Below, in pieces: positions 8,799 to 16,420 of a stretch of 64,000 nt of DNA. The translations under genes were made by a program, and so were the position numbers. The notes below the pieces were generated by a model. It did no database searches, was not told the origin of the DNA, and was given only the letters and a program-made list of their open reading frames with translations. Every line of letters begins with the position of its first letter. Position 1 is the stretch's first letter. Source of the DNA: Massilia endophytica (GTDB lineage Bacteria; Pseudomonadota; Gammaproteobacteria; Burkholderiales; Burkholderiaceae_D); the NCBI RefSeq assembly GCF_021165955.1, contig NZ_CP088952.1, positions 1,860,001-1,924,000 on the forward strand, written 5' to 3'.

Positions 8799-9470
8799 TC
8801 ACTGCTGGGGAAGCGTCGGGGCGCTCTTCGCGCGCTGCGCCAGCGGTGGCCGCGCCAGGAAGTCCTGCAGGCGGGCTTCGTCGATGCGATGCCCCGCGAT
8901 ACGCCGCAGCAGCGAGTCCACCCGGTCCGCGCCCCAGAACAGTTCCCCCTGATAGACAAAGCTCGGCACACCGAAAATGCCCCCCTGGATAGCCGCTTCG
9001 GTCGCCAGGGCCAGCGCCTGCTTCACTTGCGGCTCGCTGGCCGCTGCCAGCAGCGCATCGCCATCCAGATCCGCACGGCGCGCCACTTCCCGCATCACGT
9101 CCGGATTCGACACGTCCTCGCCGCGTTCCCACGTCGTCGCCGCAATCTCGGTCGCGAAGCGGATGCGCGCTTCGCGATTCGTCACCGCAATGCTCATGCG
9201 CAGCGGCAGGAGGGGATTGAAGGGATGTCCCGGCGGCCCCACGAAAGTCAGCCCTTGCGCGTCGGCCAGCCGCATCGCATCGCGGAAGGTGAGTTCGCGC
9301 TTGGCGGGCACCTCGGCCGGGCCAACGAGGCCATGCGCCGTCAGCATGGCCGCGAAGAGGACGGGCTGCATCTCCACCTGCACGCCAGCGGCCTCGATGC
9401 GGCCGATCTGCTTGGTGGCCAGCCAGAAGAAGGGGCTGATCGGATCGAAGTAAAAGCGGACGGTCTCCAT
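8799..9470 (-). CDS. 2-hydroxychromene-2-carboxylate isomerase-like (kappa GST/DsbA fold)
   Basis: This 223-residue protein belongs to the HCCA isomerase/kappa-class glutathione transferase family. It opens with VRFYFDPISPFFWLATKQI, where the serine of the DPxSPF segment is the expected glutathione-binding position in place of the DsbA cysteines, and it ends its thioredoxin-like half with GIFGVPSFVYQGELFWGADR, the family cis-proline segment. In NahD the reaction is isomerisation in naphthalene degradation; here no aromatic-degradation genes are nearby, so the substrate is unknown. It lies 12 bases after gloB, another glutathione-dependent enzyme, on the same strand, suggesting a shared transcript and a general glutathione-linked detoxification role. 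Confidence 0.88.
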   Translation of the reverse strand: METVRFYFDPISPFFWLATKQIGRIEAAGVQVEMQPVLFAAMLTAHGLVGPAEVPAKRELTFRDAMRLADAQGLTFVGPPGHPFNPLLPLRMSIAVTNREARIRFATEIAATTWERGEDVSNPDVMREVARRADLDGDALLAAASEPQVKQALALATEAAIQGGIFGVPSFVYQGELFWGADRVDSLLRRIAGHRIDEARLQDFLARPPLAQRAKSAPTLPQQ

Positions 9471-9482
9471 GGTTCTCCCAGT

Positions 9483-10268
9483 TCAGAAAGTATTCTTCCA
9501 CTCGCGCAGCGCCGTGAACACGGCAAGCGGCGAATGGTCCTGTCCCAGCTTTCCCGCCGCCGCCAGCTGCGCTGCGATCTCCGCCTCGCCGGCGCGCAGG
9601 AAGGGATTGGTGGCCCGCTCCAGCCCGATGGAACTGGGCACGGTGGGCTGCAGGCGTTCGCGCAGTGCCGTGGAGGCTTCCATGCGCTCGCGCAGCGCCT
9701 GATTGTGCGGCTCGACGGCCAGCGCAAAGCGCAGGTTCGAAAGCGTGTATTCATGGGCGCAGAACACGCGCGTGGCCAAGGGCAGGGCGGCCAGCTTGCC
9801 CAGCGAATCGAACATCTGGGCGGGCGTGCCTTCGAACAGCCTTCCGCAGCCCGCGCCGAACAGCGTATCGCCGCAGAACAGCCAGGGATCGGCGCCGTCC
9901 CGGAAATAGGCGATATGCCCCCGGGTATGGCCGGGCACGTCCAGCACCGAGAAGCGCATGTCCAGCCCCGGCACCTGCACCGTATCGCCCTCGCCAAGCG
10001 GCACCGTCACGGCCGAAATGCCGTCGTGGCGCGGCCCGAACACGGGCACATCGAAGTGCCGCAGCAGCTCGGGCACGCCGCCGATGTGGTCAGCATGGTG
10101 GTGGGTGAGTAGAATGGCGGTAAGAGTCAGCCCACGTTCGGCCAGCGCGGCCATGATAGGCTGGGCGTCGCCCGGATCGACAACGGCAGCTTTGCGGCCA
10201 TCATGGATGAGCCAGAGGTAATTATCTTTGAAGGCAGGAATGGTCAGGACGGCGGCTGGTTTGCTCAT
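9483..10268 (-). CDS. gloB: hydroxyacylglutathione hydrolase (glyoxalase II)
   Basis: This 261-residue metallo-beta-lactamase-fold enzyme hydrolyses S-D-lactoylglutathione to D-lactate and glutathione, the second step of methylglyoxal detoxification. The binuclear metal site is plain: THHHADHIGG at about residues 55-64, with later histidines in VPGHTRGH (about 110) and CAHEYT (about 170). The start is the ATG at 10268 (MSKPAAVLTIPAFKDNYLW), matching the family N-terminus; the reading frame is open further upstream but that part is antisense to the methyltransferase gene. It is divergent from that gene across 12 bases, so the two promoters must overlap each other's 5' regions. The layout gloB, methyltransferase, rnhA, dnaQ is like the E. 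coli gloB-yafS-rnhA-dnaQ region. Confidence 0.96.
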   Translation of the reverse strand: MSKPAAVLTIPAFKDNYLWLIHDGRKAAVVDPGDAQPIMAALAERGLTLTAILLTHHHADHIGGVPELLRHFDVPVFGPRHDGISAVTVPLGEGDTVQVPGLDMRFSVLDVPGHTRGHIAYFRDGADPWLFCGDTLFGAGCGRLFEGTPAQMFDSLGKLAALPLATRVFCAHEYTLSNLRFALAVEPHNQALRERMEASTALRERLQPTVPSSIGLERATNPFLRAGEAEIAAQLAAAGKLGQDHSPLAVFTALREWKNTF

Positions 10269-10280
10269 TGAAGGGATCGC

Positions 10281-11063
10281 ATGGATAGCGCAACATCCGA
10301 AAAATCCATTATAGCGCTGGAAAGCTGGCTGCAATCGCCGCCGGGCGCCTACGTGCGTGAATGGGAGCAGCGCCGCCTGGACGAGCTGACGGCCGACATT
10401 TTCGGCTTCAACGCCGTCCAGATCGGCACGCCCATGATCCACGCCCTGGCCGCCAACCGCATGCCGCACAAGCTGCTGGCGGACACCCGCGTGCGCGGCA
10501 CGCCGCCGGAAGAGGGCATCCGGCGCGTGGACCTGAGCTGCGACTGCTCCGAACTGCCCTTCGCCACGCACAGCCTGGACCTGATCGTGCTGCCCCATGT
10601 GCTCGAATTCGCGACCGAGCCGCACCAGGTCCTGCGGGAAGTGGAGCGGGTGCTGATTCCCGAGGGCCAGGTGATCATCTGCGGCTTCAACCCCTACAGC
10701 CTGTGGGGCCTGCGCCAGTTCTCGGGGCGGGTGTCGCGCTCCCATTATCTGCCCGAAGTAGGCGAGTTCATCTCTATGCCGCGCATCAAAGACTGGTTAA
10801 AATTGCTGAACATGAGCGTGAGCCACAGCCATTTCGGCTGCTACGCGCCCGCATGCCGCACCGCGCGCTGGCTGAACCGCTATGCCTTCATGGACCGCGC
10901 GGGCGCCCGCTACTGGCCGTATTTCGGCGCCGTCTACATGGTGCAGGCCATCAAGCGGGTCAAGGGCATGCGCCTGATCGGCCCTGCGTGGAGCAAAAAG
11001 GCCGCCAAATCGCCGGTCGCCGTACCGGCAACGAACAAGCACAAAGAACAGAGCAATGGATAA
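10281..11063 (+). CDS. class I SAM-dependent methyltransferase (YafS-like position)
   Basis: This 260-residue protein has a Methyltransf_11-type core: VDLSCDCSELPFATHSLDLIVLPHVLEF (quoted in part, residues about 83-110) covers the acidic and motif-II/III region, followed by EVERVLIPEGQVIICGFNP. A normal glycine-rich motif I is not obvious, which is also true of the YafS group. It lies between gloB and rnhA, exactly where E. coli has yafS, so it is probably the orthologue of that uncharacterised methyltransferase. The substrate is unknown. Its 3' end overlaps rnhA by 8 bases, suggesting coupled translation. The C-terminus is basic (SKKAAK...TNKHKEQ). Confidence 0.8.
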   Translation: MDSATSEKSIIALESWLQSPPGAYVREWEQRRLDELTADIFGFNAVQIGTPMIHALAANRMPHKLLADTRVRGTPPEEGIRRVDLSCDCSELPFATHSLDLIVLPHVLEFATEPHQVLREVERVLIPEGQVIICGFNPYSLWGLRQFSGRVSRSHYLPEVGEFISMPRIKDWLKLLNMSVSHSHFGCYAPACRTARWLNRYAFMDRAGARYWPYFGAVYMVQAIKRVKGMRLIGPAWSKKAAKSPVAVPATNKHKEQSNG

Positions 11064-11499
11064 AGTCGAGATTTTCACGGACGGCGCCTGCAAGGGAAAC
11101 CCTGGCGTCGGTGGCTGGGGCGCGTTGATGGTGGCGGGGGATGCGGAAAAGGAGCTGTTCGGCGGCGAGCCCAACACCACCAATAACCGCATGGAGCTCA
11201 TGGCCGTGATCCAGTCGCTCAACGCCCTGAAGCGCCCCTGCGAAGTGGTGCTGCACACGGATAGCCAGTACGTGCAGAAAGGGATCAGCGAATGGATCCA
11301 CGGCTGGAAAGCGCGCGGCTGGAAAACCTCGACCAAGGAACCCGTGAAGAATGCGGACCTGTGGCAGGCCCTCGACCAGGCGCAGTCCGTGCACAAGGTG
11401 GACTGGCGCTGGGTGCGCGGCCACAATGGGCATCCCGGCAACGAAAGGGCCGACATGCTGGCCAATAAGGGGGTCGATCTGGTCCGCAGCAAACGCTGA
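11056..11499 (+). CDS. rnhA: ribonuclease HI
   Basis: This 147-residue enzyme cleaves the RNA strand of RNA-DNA hybrids, including primers and R-loops. The catalytic carboxylates are visible: Asp in IFTDGACKGNPG (about residue 8), Glu in NNRMELMAV (about 47), Asp in LHTDSQYV (about 69) and the C-terminal Asp in NERADMLAN, with the conserved His of VRGHNGHPGNE. The length is that of the bacterial type 1 enzyme. It overlaps the upstream methyltransferase gene and lies 38 bases before dnaQ on the same strand; in E. coli rnhA and dnaQ are divergent, so here they may share a transcript. A TATACT just upstream of dnaQ (11505-11510) could add a local promoter. Confidence 0.97.
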   Translation: MDKVEIFTDGACKGNPGVGGWGALMVAGDAEKELFGGEPNTTNNRMELMAVIQSLNALKRPCEVVLHTDSQYVQKGISEWIHGWKARGWKTSTKEPVKNADLWQALDQAQSVHKVDWRWVRGHNGHPGNERADMLANKGVDLVRSKR

Positions 11500-11537
11500 T
11501 TTGCTATACTGCTCATCCGTTTTAAGGCTGAACCGTC

Positions 11538-12239
11538 ATGCGCCAAATCGTCCTCGACACCGAAACCACCGGCATCAATCCCAAGCTGGGCAACCGCATC
11601 ATCGAGATCGGCTGCGTCGAACTCAGGAACCGTATGCTCACGGGGAACAACTTCCACCGTTACATCAACCCCGAGCGCGATTCGGAAGAGGGCGCGCTCG
11701 CGGTGCACGGCCTGACCACCGAATTCCTGAGCGACAAGCCGCGTTTCCACGAGGTGGTGGAAGAACTGCGCGAATATATCCGCGATGCGGAAGTCATCAT
11801 CCACAACGCGCCCTTCGACCTGGGCTTCCTGAACCACGAATTCCGGATGCTCAACCTGCCCGCCTTCGACGACCATATCGGCGGCGTGATCGACACCCTG
11901 GTGCACGCCAAGGAGCTCCATCCCGGCAAGCGCAACTCCCTGGACGCCCTGTGCGACCGCTACGGCATCTCCAATGCGCACCGCAAGCTGCACGGCGCCT
12001 TGCTGGACGCGGAGCTGCTGGCGGACGTTTATCTGGCCATGACGCGCGGCCAGAACAGCCTGGGCATGGACCTGGAAGAAGAGGTGGCCGTGGGCAGCGT
12101 GAACCTGGCCCAGGTCGCGCTGGCGGAGATCCTCGTGGTGCGCGCATCCGACGAGGAAATGGCTGCGCACGAAGAACTGCTGAACGGCCTGGACAAGGCA
12201 ATGAAAGGAACTTGCGTCTGGCGCACACCAGGTGCTTGA
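11538..12239 (+). CDS. dnaQ: DNA polymerase III epsilon subunit (3'-5' proofreading exonuclease)
   Basis: This 233-residue protein carries the DEDDh exonuclease domain. Exo I is VLDTETTGINP (Asp and Glu about residues 6 and 8), Exo II is HNAPFDLGFLNHEF (Asp about 98), and Exo III is HGALLDAELLADVY, with the catalytic His and Asp about five residues apart. It proofreads for the replicative polymerase core with alpha and theta. The C-terminal tail beyond about residue 180 corresponds to the alpha-binding segment. The stop codon lies within the -35 element of the tRNA-Val promoter. The family call is firm because of the context with rnhA and the full-length match. Confidence 0.96.
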   Translation: MRQIVLDTETTGINPKLGNRIIEIGCVELRNRMLTGNNFHRYINPERDSEEGALAVHGLTTEFLSDKPRFHEVVEELREYIRDAEVIIHNAPFDLGFLNHEFRMLNLPAFDDHIGGVIDTLVHAKELHPGKRNSLDALCDRYGISNAHRKLHGALLDAELLADVYLAMTRGQNSLGMDLEEEVAVGSVNLAQVALAEILVVRASDEEMAAHEELLNGLDKAMKGTCVWRTPGA

Positions 12240-12264
12240 CGATCTGCAAGGCAGCATCTATAAT
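12236..12264 (+). promoter_or_regulatory. sigma-70 promoter of tRNA-Val
   Basis: TTGACG at 12236-12241 and TATAAT at 12259-12264 are separated by exactly 17 bases, close to consensus. The predicted start is about 12271, five bases before the mature tRNA. The -35 overlaps the dnaQ stop codon. Confidence 0.9.
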
Positions 12265-12275
12265 GCTGCTTCTTC

Positions 12276-12350
12276 GGGAGGTTAGCTCAGGGGTAGAGCA
12301 CTGCATTCACACTGCAGGGGTCGCAAGTTCGAAACTTGCACTTCCCACCA
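12276..12350 (+). tRNA. tRNA-Val (anticodon CAC)
   Basis: The 75-base sequence folds as a full cloverleaf. The acceptor is GGGAGGT with ACTTCCC, and the D-arm contains GCTCAGGGGTAGAGC. The anticodon stem is CTGCA/TGCAG with loop TTCACAC, giving anticodon CAC, which reads GUG. The T-arm has GTTCGAA, and CCA is encoded at 12348-12350. Confidence 0.97.
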
Positions 12351-12356
12351 AATTCC

Positions 12357-12390
12357 AAAAAAGGCCTGCGGCATCGCAGGCCTTTTTTTC
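12357..12390 (+). terminator. terminator after tRNA-Val
   Basis: The stem GGCCTGCG/CGCAGGCC with loop GCAT is flanked by an A-run before and seven T residues after, a near-perfect intrinsic terminator. The A-run makes it usable in the opposite direction for the leftward membrane-protein gene ending at 12409. Confidence 0.92.
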
Positions 12391-12408
12391 TTTCCCGCTC
12401 GAAAACAC

Positions 12409-12813
12409 TTACAGAAAACGCGCGCTGGCCATCGTCAGCACGGTAAATGCGAGCAGCGCGCCAGCAATGCGGTGCGCCATGGTCATGCGCTGGCGCAGCA
12501 GGGGCTGGTCCGCGCCTTCGCTGCGAAGCTTGCGGCGCGCACGGCCCACAATGGCTCCCTGGATACCTGCGGCGACGATGGCGGCAACTGCTCCCGCGAT
12601 GAGCAGCGTGGTGCCAGTGCCGGGCGTACCTGCGCGCAGGGCATGTCCGAGGTAAGCCCCCGTCAATACTGCCATGGCGGCAGCGCCCATCTGAGGCCGG
12701 AACAGCTGCGCCGCGGCTCCCGCGGCGGCTGGCCGCGCAAGCACAAATGTGGACCCTGCCCAGAAAACGCCGGACAGTACGTGAAGACAAACGGCGACGA
12801 GAACGATTTGCAT
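12409..12813 (-). CDS. four-helix membrane protein controlled by the adjacent TetR
   Basis: This 134-residue hydrophobic protein has about four membrane segments (residues 1-22, 42-60, 66-86 and 110-132) separated by a basic loop with GRARRKLRSEG. It resembles the small CopD/DUF-type integral membrane proteins, but I do not recognise the family with certainty. The start is the ATG at 12813, preceded by GGAGGGAAG. It is divergent from a TetR-family gene across 41 bases holding a perfect palindrome, so it is the probable target of that regulator. Its function is unknown; transport or stress sensing would be speculation. Confidence 0.75.
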   Translation of the reverse strand: MQIVLVAVCLHVLSGVFWAGSTFVLARPAAAGAAAQLFRPQMGAAAMAVLTGAYLGHALRAGTPGTGTTLLIAGAVAAIVAAGIQGAIVGRARRKLRSEGADQPLLRQRMTMAHRIAGALLAFTVLTMASARFL

Positions 12814-12848
12814 GGCTATACTTCCCTCCGGTGTGAATGAGAAATTAA

Positions 12849-12865
12849 ATATACATGGTGTATAT
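12849..12865. promoter_or_regulatory. TetR operator overlapping the tetR start codon
   Basis: ATATACA-TGG-TGTATAT is a perfect inverted repeat with 7-base arms, and the tetR ATG (12855-12857) lies inside it. Position between divergent genes makes it a strong candidate for autoregulation and repression of the membrane-protein gene. Confidence 0.65.
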
Positions 12866-13514
12866 CGAAAACGCAAACCCCTCGCAGCGGCCGTATGACA
12901 GTCCTGTGCGTGCCGCGGCGGCCGCGGAAAAGCGCGCCAAGGTGCTGGATGCCGCCATGGCGATCCTGCGGGCGCAGGACAAGCCCGCCGCCATGTCGCT
13001 CGAAGCGGTCGCCAAGGCCGCCGGGGTGACGCGCCTGACCGTCTACAACCAGTTCGGTTCACGGGCAGGCTTGCTGGAAGCAATGCTGGACAAGGTCGCC
13101 CAGGAGGCGGGGTTCGACCAGCTTGCGCAGGTGATGGCGCTTCCGGATCCTTTCGCGGCCTTCGACCGGCTGGTGGAGCTGATTTGCCATGCGTGGGCGC
13201 GCGACAGCCTCATGGCGCAGCTGCATGCTGTTGCCGCTGTCGACCCCGAATTCCAGGACATGGTGAACGCCCGCATGGAGCGGCGCCGCAAGGCCATAGG
13301 TGTGCTTCTGCAGCGCATGGCACAGGGCAGGCAACTGGACGCCGGGCGGTACGCTGAAATTCTCGATCTGCTTTGCGCCGTAACGGCGTATCCCGTGTTC
13401 GCGGCCTTGCGCGGGCCGGACCGGCCGCCGGAGTTGATCGCGGCGATGATGAAGAGCGCCTGCGCGACGAGTCTTGCCTGGCTTGAGGCCCTGCCCACAC
13501 GGTCCGAAATATAG
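12855..13514 (+). CDS. TetR-family transcriptional regulator
   Basis: This 219-residue protein has an N-terminal TetR helix-turn-helix at about residues 30-75 (MSLEAVAKAAGVTRLTVYNQFGSRAGLL, quoted in part) followed by an all-helical ligand-binding domain. The start at 12855 is the first ATG after a perfect palindrome that overlaps it; a later start is unlikely because the N-terminal arm is continuous. It is divergent from a four-helix membrane protein gene, which is the usual layout for a TetR repressor and its target. The ligand is unknown. The downstream gene, an alpha-galactosidase, is separated by 92 bases with its own palindrome, so it is probably not in the same transcript. Confidence 0.92.
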   Translation: MVYIENANPSQRPYDSPVRAAAAAEKRAKVLDAAMAILRAQDKPAAMSLEAVAKAAGVTRLTVYNQFGSRAGLLEAMLDKVAQEAGFDQLAQVMALPDPFAAFDRLVELICHAWARDSLMAQLHAVAAVDPEFQDMVNARMERRRKAIGVLLQRMAQGRQLDAGRYAEILDLLCAVTAYPVFAALRGPDRPPELIAAMMKSACATSLAWLEALPTRSEI

Positions 13515-13554
13515 AAACCATATAAGCGCCTGCGCTCAAGTTATATCTCGATGG

Positions 13555-13566
13555 GAGAAGCTTCTC
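13555..13566. promoter_or_regulatory. palindrome upstream of the alpha-galactosidase gene
   Basis: GAGAAGCTTCTC is a perfect 12-base palindrome 41 bases before the likely start codon at 13607, in an AT-richer gap. It could be an operator for a sugar-responsive regulator; nothing else supports this. Confidence 0.3.
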
Positions 13567-13606
13567 ATACACTGGCTGCAACCTGTTGCCCGTGAAGCGA
13601 GATCGC

Positions 13607-15823
13607 ATGAACGAAACGAACCTGGGCCGCCGCGCCCTGTGCAAGGGATTGTTGGGCGGTGTCGCCGGCTTGGCCATCGGCAGCTACGCGAAGGCCAAGC
13701 CTTCGATGGACGAAGCCGCGAAGGTCTTCCGCCTCGATGGCGGAGACATCACCTACGCCTTCGGCGTGAATGGGGAAGGGCAGCTGCAAACCCTTTATTG
13801 GGGCAGGAAGCTGGCGGACAGCGACAGGCTTCCTACGCCGGTTTCCGTACGCGAAAATTCGAGCAACGAGACTTCGATCACGGTCACGCCGCTGGAATTC
13901 CCGGCCTTCGGCGGCGGGCTGACGGTGGAACCGGCCCTGAAGGCGAGCTTTCCGGATGGCGTGCGCGACCTGGTCCTGCGCTACGAGGGACACGAGCTTG
14001 CCGAGGACCGCATCGTTGTGCGCCTCAAGGACATCGGCCGCGCGGTCCACGTCACGCTGGCGTATGCGATGGATGCCGCGACAGGCATTGTTTCCCGCTC
14101 CGCCACGGTGGAGAACCGCACGGCGAGCTGGATGCAGATCGACCAATTGGCCGCGGCCAGCCTGAATCTTCCCTACGGCGACGATTACCAGCTTTCCTTC
14201 CTCACCGGCCGCTGGGCGGGTGAATTCGTATTGCAGACCCGCGCCGTGACGCCGGGATCGACCGTGATCGAGAGCCGCAAGGGCGTGACTTCGCATCAGG
14301 CCAACCCGTGGATCGCGCTAAGCCGCAGCGGCACGGCCGAGGAGTCCGGGCCGGTGTGGTTCGGCGCGCTTGGCTGGAGCGGATCGTGGCGTATCAGCGT
14401 GGACATGGATGCCCTGGGCGGCGTCCGCGCCACGGCAGGCTACAACCCCTTCGATTTCGCCTACCGCCTCAAGCCGGGAGAGAGCCTGGCCTCGCCGATC
14501 TTCCACGCGGGATTCTCGGCGGACGGTTTCGGCGGCGCCTCGCGGCTTTTCCATCACTACCAGCGCACCCGCATCCTGCCTGGAACCCGCTTGCGTCCCG
14601 TCCTCTACAACAGCTGGGAAGCAACCGAGTTCGCGGTCGACGAGGCAGGGCAGATGGCGCTCGCCGAGAAGGCCGCGAGTATCGGCGTCGAGCGTTTTGT
14701 CGTCGATGACGGCTGGTTCGGAAAGCGTAACAGCGACCGTGCCGGCCTTGGCGACTGGGTGGTGAATGCCGCGAAGTTCCCCAATGGCCTGCAGCCCCTG
14801 GTCAAGCGCGTCAACGATCTTGGCATGGAGTTCGGCTTGTGGGTCGAACCGGAAATGGTCAACCGTGACAGCGATCTCTATCGCGCCCACCCCGACTGGG
14901 TCATCCACTTCGCGGGAAGGCCGAGGAGCGAGGCGCGCAACCAGCTGGTGCTGAACCTGGCGCGCAGCGACGTCTATCAGTACCTGCTGAAGGCCCTGGA
15001 CAGGCTGCTGAACGAGCACAATATCGCCTTCCTGAAATGGGACCACAACCGCGCCTGGTCGGAACCTGGCTGGCCGGATGCGCCGCGGGGCGAGCAGCAG
15101 CGGCTGTATGTCGCCTACGTGGAAAACCTCTACAAGCTGCTGGCCGAGCTGCGGCGCCGCCATCCGAAGCTCGAAATCGAATCCTGCGCCAGCGGCGGAG
15201 GGCGGGTCGATCTGGGCATCATGCGCCTCACCGAGCAGGTATGGGTGTCCGACAATACCGATCCCTTCGACCGCCTGCTCATTCAGGATGGCTTCAGCCA
15301 TGCCTATGCGCCCGCCATCATGATGGCCTGGGTGACCGATTCGCCGAACTGGCTGCACAAGCGCGTCACCTCGCTCGAATACCGCTTCCTGTCGGCGATG
15401 CAGGGTGCACTGGGCATCGGTGCAAACCTGAAGCGCTGGACGGAGGAGGATTTCGCCAAGGCGCGGCGCCTCGTTGCGGAATACAAGAATATCCGCATGA
15501 CGGTTCAGCAGGGGAAGCTGTACCGCCTCGTCTCGCCGCAGCGCGGCTCCGCGCGCTCTGCCACGATGTCCGTATCGCAGGACGGCAGCCAGGCCGTGGT
15601 CTTCGCCTTCCTCCATTCGCCCGGCGTGCATGGCGACCCGCTGCCTCTTCTTCAGTTGCGTGGCCTGGACCCGGACAGGACATATGCGCTGCGTCCCATT
15701 TCCGGCGCGGTAACGCCGCAGACACCGAAGAGCGCCAGCGGCGCCTACTGGATGGGACATGGTTTGCGCTTCGACCTGGGCGGCGATTTTCAGGCCGCGG
15801 CGGCAGTGCTGGACCGCATGTAA
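13607..15823 (+). CDS. secreted alpha-galactosidase, glycoside hydrolase family 36
   Basis: This protein of about 738 residues is a GH36 alpha-galactosidase, which releases terminal alpha-galactose from oligosaccharides such as raffinose and melibiose. The N-terminal beta-sandwich (about 40-290) precedes the TIM barrel. The nucleophile is the Asp of FLKWDHNRAW, the acid/base Asp is in VWVSDNTDPFDRL, and VDDGWFGKR and NSWEATEF mark the barrel strands. The N-terminus has a twin-arginine-like signal, LGRRALCKGLLGGVAGLAIG, ending near AKAKP, so export by Tat is likely; this is uncommon for GH36 enzymes, many of which are cytosolic. The start is taken as the ATG at 13607; a TTG seven codons upstream is possible. 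It stands alone, without transporter or other sugar genes. Confidence 0.92.
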   Translation: MNETNLGRRALCKGLLGGVAGLAIGSYAKAKPSMDEAAKVFRLDGGDITYAFGVNGEGQLQTLYWGRKLADSDRLPTPVSVRENSSNETSITVTPLEFPAFGGGLTVEPALKASFPDGVRDLVLRYEGHELAEDRIVVRLKDIGRAVHVTLAYAMDAATGIVSRSATVENRTASWMQIDQLAAASLNLPYGDDYQLSFLTGRWAGEFVLQTRAVTPGSTVIESRKGVTSHQANPWIALSRSGTAEESGPVWFGALGWSGSWRISVDMDALGGVRATAGYNPFDFAYRLKPGESLASPIFHAGFSADGFGGASRLFHHYQRTRILPGTRLRPVLYNSWEATEFAVDEAGQMALAEKAASIGVERFVVDDGWFGKRNSDRAGLGDWVVNAAKFPNGLQPLVKRVNDLGMEFGLWVEPEMVNRDSDLYRAHPDWVIHFAGRPRSEARNQLVLNLARSDVYQYLLKALDRLLNEHNIAFLKWDHNRAWSEPGWPDAPRGEQQRLYVAYVENLYKLLAELRRRHPKLEIESCASGGGRVDLGIMRLTEQVWVSDNTDPFDRLLIQDGFSHAYAPAIMMAWVTDSPNWLHKRVTSLEYRFLSAMQGALGIGANLKRWTEEDFAKARRLVAEYKNIRMTVQQGKLYRLVSPQRGSARSATMSVSQDGSQAVVFAFLHSPGVHGDPLPLLQLRGLDPDRTYALRPISGAVTPQTPKSASGAYWMGHGLRFDLGGDFQAAAAVLDRM

Positions 15824-15829
15824 AAAGCG

Positions 15830-15858
15830 CTTGCCTGAAGCAGAATACGCCCTAATAT
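15830..15858 (+). promoter_or_regulatory. putative heat-shock (sigma-32) promoter of hsp20
   Basis: CTTGCCT at 15830-15836 and CCCTAATAT at 15850-15858 with a 13-base spacer fit the sigma-32 pattern CTTGAAA-N13-CCCCATnT in most positions. The same bases read TTGCCT-N16-TAATAT, so a sigma-70 promoter is also possible. Confidence 0.55.
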
Positions 15859-15941
15859 AGGGGTACAGGAATGGGCTGGGCGGCCCGCTCCGTCTGGCTC
15901 ATCCGGGTTTTCTAGTTTTGTATTTCAGAAAGGAGAAAGCC

Positions 15942-16388
15942 ATGGCAAACCTGACACGCTACAACCCGTTCACTGAACTGTCCCGCCTCGATCCCTTCCG
16001 GGATTTTGAAGACATGTTCCGCGATTTCCGCCTGAAAAACATCATGCGCGACGACGAAGGGCAGCAGCCCATCCGTATCGATGTGCATGAGACCGAGCAG
16101 GCCTACACGGTCAAGGCCGACCTGCCGGGCGTGAACAAGGACGATATCAAGGTCGATATCCAGGGCAACCGCGTGAGCATCGCGGCCGAAACCAAGCGCG
16201 TCGAGCAGGACAAGCAGTCGGGCAACGTGGTGCGCAGTGAGCGCTACTATGGCCAGCAGTATCGCAGCTTCACGCTGGAGCACGATATCGACGACGCCAA
16301 GGCCGAGGCGAAATTCGATAGCGGTGTGCTGCACCTGACCCTGCCGAAGAAAGCGCAGCAGGGCAGCCGCAAGCTGGCTATTCATTAA
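15942..16388 (+). CDS. small heat-shock protein, Hsp20 family
   Basis: This 148-residue protein has an alpha-crystallin domain from about 42 to 140, with IRIDVHETEQAYTVKADLPG at its start, the conserved GVLHLTLPKK at its end and the C-terminal anchor KLAIH. Such proteins form oligomers that hold unfolding proteins for refolding by DnaK. The N-terminal LTRYNPFTELSRLDPFRDF is typical of the IbpA/HspA group. The start at 15942 is set by AAGGAGAAAGCC directly before it. A heat-shock-type promoter is visible about 85 bases upstream. The gene is single, and a GC-rich hairpin separates it from the convergent hydrolase gene. Confidence 0.95.
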   Translation: MANLTRYNPFTELSRLDPFRDFEDMFRDFRLKNIMRDDEGQQPIRIDVHETEQAYTVKADLPGVNKDDIKVDIQGNRVSIAAETKRVEQDKQSGNVVRSERYYGQQYRSFTLEHDIDDAKAEAKFDSGVLHLTLPKKAQQGSRKLAIH

Positions 16389-16397
16389 GCAGTCGAG

Positions 16398-16420
16398 GCG
16401 GCGCCGGTGTCCGGCGCCGC
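16398..16420. terminator. hairpin between convergent genes
   Basis: GCGGCGCCGG-TGT-CCGGCGCCGC is a perfect 10-base stem between the hsp20 stop and the stop of the convergent hydrolase. The T-run after it is broken (TTACTTCTTCT), so termination strength is uncertain. Confidence 0.6.

Noticed and set aside
10269..10745. A 159-residue N-terminal extension of glyoxalase II
   Set aside because: It is antisense to the methyltransferase gene and the known GloB N-terminus begins at the ATG at 10268.
11351..12655. A plus-strand frame running through rnhA, dnaQ and the tRNA
   Set aside because: It crosses a tRNA and a terminator and is out of frame with two certain genes.
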